Shown here piece after piece: positions 32,989 through 41,169 of a stretch of 64,000 bases of DNA. Every line of letters starts with the position of its first letter. Position 1 is the stretch's first letter. The notes under the pieces were generated by a model. The model made no database searches, had not been told where the DNA came from, and saw only the letters and a list, made by a program, of their open reading frames with translations. The DNA lies in the NCBI GenBank assembly GCA_017561885.1, contig JAFZBF010000002.1:1-64000 (forward strand), written 5' to 3'. The stretch comes from Bacteroidales bacterium. GTDB lineage: Bacteria; Bacteroidota; Bacteroidia; Bacteroidales; UBA932. The translations under genes were made by a program, and so were the position numbers.

Positions 32989-34683
32989 CTAAAACTTATA
33001 GATTGCAGCCGACACCGGAGAGATGCTGATGACATCTCCTTTCCCGGTCTGCCTGTACGTGCATTTCTTGTAGTTGCCACCGATCAGCACCGGTTTCGTG
33101 GATTCCGAAGGAAGCGTAACTGTCACTGCTTTGGCAGAAGGATTGAGCACTACGTAACAGCGCTCGTTTCCCTGTTTTCTCTCGTACACCATCGGATATG
33201 GCTGCTCAAGGGAGCTGACCAGTTTCCATGACGCATCAGCGCCAAGTGCAGGGACTTCCTTGCGGAGCCTGAGCATGGCACGTACATAATGCAGCAGGGA
33301 ATTCGGATCGGCCTCGGCCTTTTCCACTGTCATGCGGTTCGGATCAGGATCTTGTGGAATATAGATCTTGTCGACGGAAGCCGTTGAAAAGCCTGCATTG
33401 GCAGTTGCATTCCAGAGCATAGGTATGCGGCAACCGGCCCTGAATCCCGAGCCGTCAGTAGAAGGAGCGGCAGGATTTTGCTTGAGTCCAATCTCGTCTC
33501 CATAGTAGATGAACGGCACGCCTGGCATAGTAAGGAAAAACGTCATTGCCACCTTGAGATCTTCGGGATTGGTGCGTCCTTCCGTGCAGACGCGGTTGAA
33601 GTCGTGGTTGCCTGTAGGCATACATACGTAACCTTTGCCTTTTACGGCATCGTACTGGTATGTATAGAGGTCATACCACTCTTTAAGGGATCCGGCTCCC
33701 GCCTCGTCGAAATATGGTATTGTCGTCGTTGCGTTGGGGCCGAAACCGCGACGTCCGTAGAAGAATAGCGTAGAATAGTTGTATCTCCCATCGTGACAGA
33801 AAAAGTCGAGGTCGAAGCCGGCTTCGATGGACTGCTCGGGGTTGAACCATTCGGCAATCAGGACCCCTTCCGGATATTCCTTGCCGAACCATTTCATAAG
33901 GTCATCTTTCCATAACTTGATTGTTGCAGACTTGTCCGGGTCGTTCTTCACCAGACTGGCTGCCATATCCACCCTGAAACCATCCACACCTTTATCCATC
34001 CAGAAGGAAATGATATTCTTCAACTCGCGGCGCATCGCCATAGGTCCGGGAGCGTCGACTGCCTGTTCCCAGGGATGCTCCGGATCAGGATCGGCGAAAC
34101 CGAAGTTCAACGCCGGCTGGGTGTCGTAGAAGTTCTTGATATAGAAAGGGCCTCTCGGAGCATCGGTCGCCACAAATTTGCTGAGCAGCGATGCGCCGGC
34201 GCCGGTAACACCTTCAGGCTTGAAAGACGGCCAGATATAATAGTCGGAGTACCTCAGGTCCGGAGCCTCCTTTGACTGGAGGAACCATTCACACTGGTCG
34301 GAAGAATGACCGGCCACCAGGTCCATCACCACCTTGATACCGCGTGAGTGCGCCTGCCTGATAAGCTCCATAAGATCGGAGTTTGTACCGAACCGTTTGT
34401 CTACGCGATAGAAGTCAATCACGTCGTAGCCTCCGTCTGTCCATCCTGAGACATACACTGGGTTGAGCCAGATGGCAGTCACTCCTATGGACTTGATATA
34501 ATCAAGACGGGATATGATGCCCGGGATATCTCCGATTCCATTGCCGTCGCTGTCCTGATAAGATGACGGATAAATCTGGTAGAAGACTGCATCGCCGAGC
34601 CAGCTGGGCTGTTCAGGATTCTGAGCCGACAAGCCGACGATGCAGTTTGCCAGCATGATAATGAGGCAAACTGCTTTTTTCAT
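32989..34683 (-). CDS. Secreted GH13 alpha-glucosidase/amylase-family enzyme
   Basis: A 564-residue enzyme with signal peptide (1-20, ending LSA). The GH13 conserved regions are all present: DLVAGHSSD (region I), GVDGFRVDM with nucleophile Asp239 (region II), LIAEWF with acid/base Glu278 (region III) and TGNHDF with Asp361 (region IV). The layout resembles oligo-1,6-glucosidase/alpha-glucosidase (GH13_31-like) rather than classic alpha-amylase. It sits between the TSCPD protein and the serpin, 13 bases after the latter. Likely breaks down malto- or isomalto-oligosaccharides in the periplasm. Confidence 0.9.
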   Translation of the reverse strand: MKKAVCLIIMLANCIVGLSAQNPEQPSWLGDAVFYQIYPSSYQDSDGNGIGDIPGIISRLDYIKSIGVTAIWLNPVYVSGWTDGGYDVIDFYRVDKRFGTNSDLMELIRQAHSRGIKVVMDLVAGHSSDQCEWFLQSKEAPDLRYSDYYIWPSFKPEGVTGAGASLLSKFVATDAPRGPFYIKNFYDTQPALNFGFADPDPEHPWEQAVDAPGPMAMRRELKNIISFWMDKGVDGFRVDMAASLVKNDPDKSATIKLWKDDLMKWFGKEYPEGVLIAEWFNPEQSIEAGFDLDFFCHDGRYNYSTLFFYGRRGFGPNATTTIPYFDEAGAGSLKEWYDLYTYQYDAVKGKGYVCMPTGNHDFNRVCTEGRTNPEDLKVAMTFFLTMPGVPFIYYGDEIGLKQNPAAPSTDGSGFRAGCRIPMLWNATANAGFSTASVDKIYIPQDPDPNRMTVEKAEADPNSLLHYVRAMLRLRKEVPALGADASWKLVSSLEQPYPMVYERKQGNERCYVVLNPSAKAVTVTLPSESTKPVLIGGNYKKCTYRQTGKGDVISISPVSAAIYKF

Positions 34684-34696
34684 CGATCATTTTATT

Positions 34697-35932
34697 TTAA
34701 TTTCCGCTGTATCTTCCCGCAAAGAGCACTGCGCCTGTGCTTTGTTCGGTAATAAGATAGAGGAAAGTATGGTCTGCGTGGAAAACTGCCCTTCCGGCGC
34801 CCGCCGATGCATTTTTCTCAACCGCGGCAACAGAAACGGCAGCCGCTTCAGAACCTTCTTCATCAACTTTGATCACTGCATCCTGCTGGACGAAACTCAG
34901 ACGGGATGCTGCGGGTGACATCGCGCTGAAGTCAGCTGCACTGAACGCGAGCGGCATTCCCATTGCCGACAGAATGTCGTTCAGAACAATCTTGAACTTG
35001 GTATCGAATTTGGGAAGCCAGAGATCCACGTCCTTTTCAGACGGCAGGAAACGGAACTTGTTCCAGTCTGTCTTTTTCAGTTCTGCAGTGATGTCAGCAA
35101 CTGCGTTACCCTCTTTCGGCAGCAGGACTATCATTGAAAATGCTCCGTTTCCATACGGAAGACGGACCATCTGGTAGCTGTCACTTTCATAATAAAGGGT
35201 TTTGCTTTCCTGCTTCATCATCTTCACAGTACTCTTGCCCCCATCTTCGTCAATGAAAGATTCATCGGCAGTAGCATCCTTGGAGAACTTGTTCACCCAC
35301 TCGCTTTTGAAGTAAACTGCGTTCATCAGATACGCAAGCACGGCAGGATTGACTTCATCCAGCACCTTGCTGATCAGACCGTTGGTCTGCTTGGAGCACC
35401 ATCCGTTGATGGCTTTCAGAGAAGCCTCCCCATTCGAGAAGTCCAGATTGGTGACTTCTGCCTGGAAGTATTCCCCGACAGTGCGTTGGAACTTCTTCTC
35501 GAGAGGCCACCCGTCATCAAGGAAAATAGCGTTTGCGATGTTGAGTTTGGTCTTCTTGTCCAGCACAGGCAGCTGCTGAAGCATTGACAGGCAGTACTTG
35601 TTTACCGCATCCACTTCGCCGGCGCCGTAACCGAGGACCTTAGCTATCTGGGCTGCAGTCTCGCCCTGAGCTCCGTCAAGCAGCATTCCGAGCAGGAACT
35701 GCATGCTGAGAGGAGATATGACATAATCTTTGTCACTTTCAGAATTGATCCGGTCTATGTAATCGAAAGCGAATGTGTTGCCCTTCTGGACAAATCCCGC
35801 TGCTTTCGTCGAAAGTTCTATTGGTTTGAATGTATTGTCACCTTCGTCTTCGCCTCCTTGTATCTTTCCACAGGAGACGATCGGCATCATCAACATTGCC
35901 GCACCTGCAATAAAGAAAAAAAAGTGTTTCAT
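34697..35932 (-). CDS. Serpin lipoprotein with inhibitory-type hinge
   Basis: A 411-residue lipoprotein (Cys21 in IVSC) of the serpin family of serine/cysteine protease inhibitors. NAVYFKSEWVNKF, a family hallmark, is present, and the reactive-centre hinge reads EEGSEAAAVSV (about 358-368), with G360 at P15, S361 at P14 and small residues after it, as required for inhibitory serpins. The scissile bond is expected near residues 374-376 (KNAS), which would favour elastase-like rather than trypsin-like proteases, but the register is uncertain by a residue or two. It is anchored in the envelope, so it may protect the cell from host or rival proteases. First gene before GH13, preceded by a TATCTTTG box. 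Confidence 0.9.
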   Translation of the reverse strand: MKHFFFFIAGAAMLMMPIVSCGKIQGGEDEGDNTFKPIELSTKAAGFVQKGNTFAFDYIDRINSESDKDYVISPLSMQFLLGMLLDGAQGETAAQIAKVLGYGAGEVDAVNKYCLSMLQQLPVLDKKTKLNIANAIFLDDGWPLEKKFQRTVGEYFQAEVTNLDFSNGEASLKAINGWCSKQTNGLISKVLDEVNPAVLAYLMNAVYFKSEWVNKFSKDATADESFIDEDGGKSTVKMMKQESKTLYYESDSYQMVRLPYGNGAFSMIVLLPKEGNAVADITAELKKTDWNKFRFLPSEKDVDLWLPKFDTKFKIVLNDILSAMGMPLAFSAADFSAMSPAASRLSFVQQDAVIKVDEEGSEAAAVSVAAVEKNASAGAGRAVFHADHTFLYLITEQSTGAVLFAGRYSGN

Positions 35933-35936
35933 AGTA

Positions 35937-35944
35937 CAAAGATA
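35937..35944 (-). promoter_or_regulatory. -7 promoter element for the serpin gene
   Basis: The minus strand reads TATCTTTG, a perfect TAnnTTTG, ending four bases before the ATG at 35932. The transcript would be leaderless or nearly so. No -33 TTTG at usual spacing, where the sequence belongs to the upstream coding region. Confidence 0.4.
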
Positions 35945-35947
35945 TAT

Positions 35948-37102
35948 TTAATCGCTCTGTTTGCTCCCGAGCCAGGTAAGTTTACGCCATATGGTTTCCA
36001 GCGGGCCGCGCCTGTGCTTCTTTGCCCACTGACGCAATAACACGATCTGAAGGACGATAATGGCCACTCCTGCAAGGAACGACCATGTCGTGCCGAGCAC
36101 ATAGTGCATCCCGAGACCCCAGCCATAGAACACGAATGTGCCGAGAATCGATGACATAAGGTAGTTCGTCAGGGACATCCTTCCGAAGAAACAGATATGT
36201 GACAGACCTTTGCGGAACCCTTTGAAGGCATACCACAAAAGGACGACTCCAGACACGATTAGAAGCAGTATCGCCAGGTTGTAAAGGGGATGCAGCAGCG
36301 AATCGGCTTTTCCGAAATAGATTGAACCGTCGTGCCATTTTCCGAAAACAGATGCTGCAGCCACGATTATGGCAGTAACGATGGCCACTATACGCCATAT
36401 CCTGAGGTGGTTGCCTTCATTGTAGAACAGGCGCTGCCTGCCGAACAGGATACCGAGGAAGAACAGGCCGATGGTCTGCGTAACCCTGCCTTTCATGACG
36501 AACCAGAGCAGCGAGGCCTTGAAGCCATACTGCAGGCTGGCGGCTGCGTGTTCGAAGAAGGTTCCGTCAGCTCCGGTACGGCCTATCTCCATATAATATT
36601 TCCCCATCGCCGAAATGTCAGGCTTCCATCCGCTGATCATGCTGTAGATCTCCACGGGCTGAGCCAGCAGGAAGATGGTGACCGCCCATAGCACGGGAGT
36701 GCTCAGATAGCCGGCAGGAATCATCAGCAAGCCCCACAGTGCATAGAAAGTGAGGATGTCGCCGTCATAGAACACCAGGTTCAGGACGCCGAAGCAGAAC
36801 AGCAGAACCATACGCCAGGCGAATCGCAGCGAAAAGTCCTTCCCTTTCTGCTCCTGGTTGTCCCGCTGAATGAAGAAACTGAGTCCGAAGAGCAGGGCGA
36901 AAATGCCGTACATCTTGCCTGAAAGGAGTACCGTAAGGATGTTGAAGACTTTATCGTCGCAAGCCAAGGCTAAAGTCGTTTCAGGAGTGCCCAGGTTGAA
37001 ATGCTCTACAGCATGGTAAAGTACTATACCGATAACTGCAATGCCCCTGAGGGCATCTGCAACCTCGATACGGCTGTTCTGGAGTCCTTTAGTCCTGTAC
37101 AT
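35948..37102 (-). CDS. DUF418 domain membrane protein (YeiB-like)
   Basis: A 384-residue integral membrane protein with about ten helices. The N-terminus (RIEVADALRGIAVIGIVLYHAVEHF) and the C-terminal DUF418 signature (FFGRMSLTNYLMSSILGTFVFYGWGLG) place it in the YeiB/DUF418 family, related to membrane acyltransferases. The substrate is unknown. It starts seven bases after the stop of the acyl-CoA ligase-like gene, forming a pair with it. Confidence 0.87.
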   Translation of the reverse strand: MYRTKGLQNSRIEVADALRGIAVIGIVLYHAVEHFNLGTPETTLALACDDKVFNILTVLLSGKMYGIFALLFGLSFFIQRDNQEQKGKDFSLRFAWRMVLLFCFGVLNLVFYDGDILTFYALWGLLMIPAGYLSTPVLWAVTIFLLAQPVEIYSMISGWKPDISAMGKYYMEIGRTGADGTFFEHAAASLQYGFKASLLWFVMKGRVTQTIGLFFLGILFGRQRLFYNEGNHLRIWRIVAIVTAIIVAAASVFGKWHDGSIYFGKADSLLHPLYNLAILLLIVSGVVLLWYAFKGFRKGLSHICFFGRMSLTNYLMSSILGTFVFYGWGLGMHYVLGTTWSFLAGVAIIVLQIVLLRQWAKKHRRGPLETIWRKLTWLGSKQSD

Positions 37103-37108
37103 GGCCAG

Positions 37109-38758
37109 TTATGAATAGAGGAACCTCTTGATGCTCATCTTCGGAGTCTTCTCGAAGGGTTTTTCCTGCAACTCTACTTTTGCCAGCTGGCTGTAAAGAG
37201 GCAGAAGCTTGTTAGCGCCCTTGCGTATCGCTTCCGCCATCTCAGCAAGGCCTTCTTCAGTATCAGGCAGATTGTTCTGGTCGGGATATACCAGTGCGAC
37301 AAGTTTGCCTGCACGGTCCACAACTACGCTCTCTGCAACGCCGGGCTGGTTGTTTACCATAGCCTCCACCTCTTCGGGATATATGTTCTGTCCGTTCGCC
37401 GATAGAATCAGGCTCTTGCTTCTGCCTCGTATGAATACGTTGCCGTCAGAGTCCATCGTACCAAGATCGCCTGTACGCAGCCAGCCGTCTTCCGTGAATG
37501 CACCGGCACTGGCTTCGTCGTTCTTGAAATAACCGATGCATATACTCTGTCCGCGTGCCTGGATCTCACCGGCAACGTGCTCCGGATCTTCAGAGTCGAT
37601 ACGAATCTCTACTATGTCGATGGCACGGCCGCAGGAGCCCTGGACATATTCCTGCCATGGGCGGTAAGCCAGCAGAGGGCAGGCCTCAGTCATACCGTAA
37701 CCCACGGTGTAAGGGAACTTTATGGCACGGAACCATTTTTCTACCTCGGGATTCAGCGGAGCTCCACCCATAATGAAGGAAGCCACGTGTCCGCCGAACG
37801 CGTTGTACAGACCATCTTTTATCTTCTTGAATATTATCTGGCGCACGCCGGGGATGGCACACAGCACCTTCATCGAAGGCTTCTCCACGACAGGTTTGAT
37901 CTTGCTCTTGTATATTTTCTCCATCACCAGAGGCACGGTAACCAGCAAGTGGGGCTTGTAATCCGCATAGGCTTTGAGCAGCACTGCCGGAGTCGGAGTC
38001 TTACCCAGCCAGTACATACTGCAGCCGTTGCATACCTGGTACATGAACTCGATCATCAAGCCGTACATATGCGCCATTGGAAGCATAGTGACCATATTGA
38101 AATCCGGGGCGATAGGCATCCAGCGGTTACAGTAGTCTATCATCGCACTCATATTGCGGCGCGTCAGCATCACACCCTTGGGATTGCCGGTAGAACCGGA
38201 AGTATAGTTGATGATGGCCAGTTCATCCATATTGTCGGTTGCATAGTCGAGGTCCTCAGGACCGAACCCCTTCGGATACTTCGCGGCATATGCAGCTTCC
38301 ATATCGTCGAATGCCTTCCGGACATCTTCGTCGGCAGCGAACAGCAGTTCCCATTTTTCTATGTTCACTGCAAATCTCAGCCTCGGCATAGTCTTGACAT
38401 CCAGCTTCGCCCACTTGGCTCCTGTAGTGAAAAGTCCGACGCTTTCAGAATGATCCACAAGATTGCAGACACTGTCAGGTGTGAAATCGAACAGGATAGG
38501 AACAGCCACTGCGCCATAGGTGTTTATTCCCAGGAAAACCATACCCCAGCGGGCACAGTTGTGTGCGCAGATAGCGACCTTGTCATCCTTGGGCTTGATG
38601 CCGGCTGCTGCCATGAACAAGCTGAGTTTCTCGATTCTTATGGCCATTTCGCCAAAACTGTAGCTCTCGCCGCCTACATCATTGAGCGCCTTCTTGTCCC
38701 AGAATTTGCGGACCGAGTCCTGCAAGCTGGTGAGGTAATGAGGATATTCTGTAACCAT
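37109..38758 (-). CDS. AMP-forming acyl-CoA/acyl-acid ligase
   Basis: A 549-residue adenylate-forming enzyme. The ATP/AMP motif YTSGSTGNPKGVML (about 185-198), the VGYGMTEACP motif, GWLRTGDLG and the C-terminal QNIYPEEVE and KTPKMSIKR are the standard elements of long-chain fatty acid:CoA ligases. It activates a carboxylic acid through an acyl-AMP. Its position between two membrane acyltransferase-like genes suggests that the acyl group may be destined for an envelope molecule, though a general fatty-acid activation role is equally possible. A 59-base gap precedes it. Confidence 0.88.
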   Translation of the reverse strand: MVTEYPHYLTSLQDSVRKFWDKKALNDVGGESYSFGEMAIRIEKLSLFMAAAGIKPKDDKVAICAHNCARWGMVFLGINTYGAVAVPILFDFTPDSVCNLVDHSESVGLFTTGAKWAKLDVKTMPRLRFAVNIEKWELLFAADEDVRKAFDDMEAAYAAKYPKGFGPEDLDYATDNMDELAIINYTSGSTGNPKGVMLTRRNMSAMIDYCNRWMPIAPDFNMVTMLPMAHMYGLMIEFMYQVCNGCSMYWLGKTPTPAVLLKAYADYKPHLLVTVPLVMEKIYKSKIKPVVEKPSMKVLCAIPGVRQIIFKKIKDGLYNAFGGHVASFIMGGAPLNPEVEKWFRAIKFPYTVGYGMTEACPLLAYRPWQEYVQGSCGRAIDIVEIRIDSEDPEHVAGEIQARGQSICIGYFKNDEASAGAFTEDGWLRTGDLGTMDSDGNVFIRGRSKSLILSANGQNIYPEEVEAMVNNQPGVAESVVVDRAGKLVALVYPDQNNLPDTEEGLAEMAEAIRKGANKLLPLYSQLAKVELQEKPFEKTPKMSIKRFLYS

Positions 38759-38817
38759 ATCTAATTAATTGTCGTAAAAATGAGGCTCTAAGATATAAAA
38801 TAATAGCGAATGGGCAA

Positions 38818-39936
38818 TTACCCGGACACTTTCTCGCCGAACACGCACCAGCGGATGAACGGAATTCGGCGAAGTATCTCATATATAAGCGGAGAAACTG
38901 TAAATACAGCCACTGCAAGAATCACATACATTGCCAGAGGCGGAAGCTGAGTATAGGTCTTCATCATATATCCGAGACTGGCCACAACCAGATAATGTAC
39001 TATATAAATTCCGTAGCTCGAGCGTGTCATATAGCTTGCAAAAGCGCCTGTACGGTCGAAACGGGCCTGGAACCAACCCATCAGTGCGAGACAAGCCAGC
39101 CAGCCGTAAATGCAGTTGAGAGGGCTGCCAAGATATTGTGGACTGGTGTTGTCCTGTCCGAAGGTGGTTGCGACAAGAATACCGCCGGCGACCACCGCAC
39201 AGACAATGAGTGGAATCCATGCATCCTTTACCTTCCGCTGGACCTCATCATGCGAGAAAACGAAGTATCCAAGGAGGAAAGGAATTGCATAGAAGACGGG
39301 CTTGTATAGATTCCAGAGTCCATCGAGTGATTCGGGACGAGGGTTCTGGACCAGGGTCTGTTCACCGGCCCAGAACAGGATGCCAAGAAAGATGACAGGC
39401 ACGATACCTGCCTTTCCGCACCAGGTCCAGAACCTGTCCTTGCGGTCAATGGCACGGACCAGAAGCAGCACCAGACACAGCAGCCACAGCACCTGGACGA
39501 ACCAGAGCGGGCCGATGCCGCTCACGGCCATCACGATATATTTGACAGGCAAAGGCATACCTTCGAACACTCCTGTCCTTGATGCGACAGCCGTATTGAA
39601 ATAGCCGACCATCCAATGGAACACAAAGAGTCCGATAGTACCCGGCACCAGAAGTTTCCTTGTACGGGAACGGAACCACTCCCGGGCGGACTGCTTTCCC
39701 AGCGCATAACGTGCACTTATGCCAGCCAGAATGAAAAGCAGGGGCATAAACCAGGGATAGAGTATATACATCACCACATCCTGATACTGCGGGCACTGCG
39801 GGTAGTCTCCGAAACCTCCTATGCCGCCGAAGACACCTTTATTGTTGTAAAAATATATGACGTGATATAAAAGCACCAGGAGCACGGTAACCCAGCGCAA
39901 GTTGTCAATCCAATGTTTTCTTTCAGTTATGGCCAT
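38818..39936 (-). CDS. Acyltransferase-3 family membrane protein
   Basis: A 372-residue membrane protein with about ten helices and the acyltransferase-3 signature: HWIDNLRWVTVLLVLLYHVIYF near the start and a motif with Arg and Phe in YPWFMPLLFILAGISARYAL. Family members O-acylate sugars of lipopolysaccharide, peptidoglycan or glucans. The frame extends to a TTG at 39948; the ATG at 39936 is preferred. It lies between the AMP ligase and the DUF5692 gene. Confidence 0.87.
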   Translation of the reverse strand: MAITERKHWIDNLRWVTVLLVLLYHVIYFYNNKGVFGGIGGFGDYPQCPQYQDVVMYILYPWFMPLLFILAGISARYALGKQSAREWFRSRTRKLLVPGTIGLFVFHWMVGYFNTAVASRTGVFEGMPLPVKYIVMAVSGIGPLWFVQVLWLLCLVLLLVRAIDRKDRFWTWCGKAGIVPVIFLGILFWAGEQTLVQNPRPESLDGLWNLYKPVFYAIPFLLGYFVFSHDEVQRKVKDAWIPLIVCAVVAGGILVATTFGQDNTSPQYLGSPLNCIYGWLACLALMGWFQARFDRTGAFASYMTRSSYGIYIVHYLVVASLGYMMKTYTQLPPLAMYVILAVAVFTVSPLIYEILRRIPFIRWCVFGEKVSG

Positions 39937-39964
39937 TGTCAATGTCAAGATTATGATGCAACTG

Positions 39965-41068
39965 TCAGCTCAGGTCTGCGCGGGCCATAGCATCCTTGTA
40001 GTACTTCTGGTTGACGAATACGTCTTCCTTGTAAGGATTGATGTGACGTTTCTTAGATACGCAGATGATGTAGCAGAGAGCGACCACGTTCACGATCAGT
40101 GCGAGAGCGCTGATGAACAGCATGGCATTGGGATTTGCCGCAACGACAGAAGGATCCACGGCAGTACCTACCACCCCGTCGGCCGCAGCCTGTCCGCCGG
40201 CAGCGTACAGTTTCTCAATAGTTGCGACTCCTTCAGGATAGAGTACGGGAAGAGTGGCCCAGCTGAACCACTGGCGACCGTCCTTGAAAGTTTCCTGGAA
40301 GAGCGGGAACACCTGGGCGAACATACACCACAGGGCAAGAGTGTTTGCACGGTTCTGAATCCAACCGCCACGGTTCCAGAGGAGAGCAGCTACAGTCGGA
40401 GCGAGAAGCAGGGCGACACCGCAATACCAGCTGTGAGTCGGCAGGCAGTTGTAAGTGTAAGCGAAGTTCCATATGTCGTAGATCACGATATATACCCAGG
40501 TCATGTCGGCCCATATCATATCTTTCTTATCCTTGGAAGCATACACATTCCACCACGCGGTCATACAGAAGATATTGAGCAGACCGGCGGTACCGTTCAT
40601 CACGTTGTGCCAGCCTCCGTACTGCCATACGCCTTCAGATGTGAGCCACCACTTGTTCCAGCCCATTGCAGCGCTCTCGAAATCAGAGGCGCAGGCGATC
40701 AGGATGTTGATTGCCACGATGATGAACGGGAACGGCTTGAACCAATGCTTGGCTCCGATGCCCCATTTGTACTTGATCATCATAAAGCCGATACACCCGG
40801 CAGTAGCGGCGTAGAGCTTGGCATAGTGGAACCAGCCATGCATATAGACGTGTGTCTGGTTTTCCAGAGCCCACTGCGATCCATTCCTTACACCCAGCCA
40901 GATAGCAAGGAAATAAACGGTCAGGGCAAGAGGAACTACGAGAAATGAAATAATACCGCCGATTTTGGTGCGGCGTGCGAATTCGTTGAGGAGAATCAGG
41001 CCCAGCAGGACCACGATCAGCATTCCCCATTGTGCAAGGGCATCAGCCCCATATACTTGGAAAAACAT
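39965..41068 (-). CDS. DUF5692 family membrane protein
   Basis: A 367-residue protein with about nine to ten hydrophobic helices, rich in Trp (GWNKWWLTSEGVWQYGGWHN, MTAWWNVYASKD, WYCGVALLLAPTVAALLW). This pattern corresponds to the Bacteroidetes/Firmicutes DUF5692 family, of unknown function. It lies 28 bases before the acyltransferase-3 gene and is the first gene of the membrane group; the 101-base gap upstream is shared with the divergent GH92 gene. Confidence 0.75.
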   Translation of the reverse strand: MFFQVYGADALAQWGMLIVVLLGLILLNEFARRTKIGGIISFLVVPLALTVYFLAIWLGVRNGSQWALENQTHVYMHGWFHYAKLYAATAGCIGFMMIKYKWGIGAKHWFKPFPFIIVAINILIACASDFESAAMGWNKWWLTSEGVWQYGGWHNVMNGTAGLLNIFCMTAWWNVYASKDKKDMIWADMTWVYIVIYDIWNFAYTYNCLPTHSWYCGVALLLAPTVAALLWNRGGWIQNRANTLALWCMFAQVFPLFQETFKDGRQWFSWATLPVLYPEGVATIEKLYAAGGQAAADGVVGTAVDPSVVAANPNAMLFISALALIVNVVALCYIICVSKKRHINPYKEDVFVNQKYYKDAMARADLS

Positions 41069-41169
41069 AATATTTTGATATTAGAAATAATGATATGTCC
41101 TTTCAATGCAATTTAATAATTTTTCCGTTAATCTCTTTCTTTCCTTAATTTAGTAGAAAAAACAAGACG

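Noticed and set aside
37577..38764. A 395-codon open frame on the plus strand opposite the acyl ligase gene
   Set aside because: It is complementary to a well-supported gene with full AMP-ligase motifs, and its translation is rich in His and Arg with no recognisable domain.
39902..40948. A 348-codon open frame on the plus strand opposite DUF5692
   Set aside because: Shadow of a hydrophobic membrane protein gene; translation has no coherent fold pattern.
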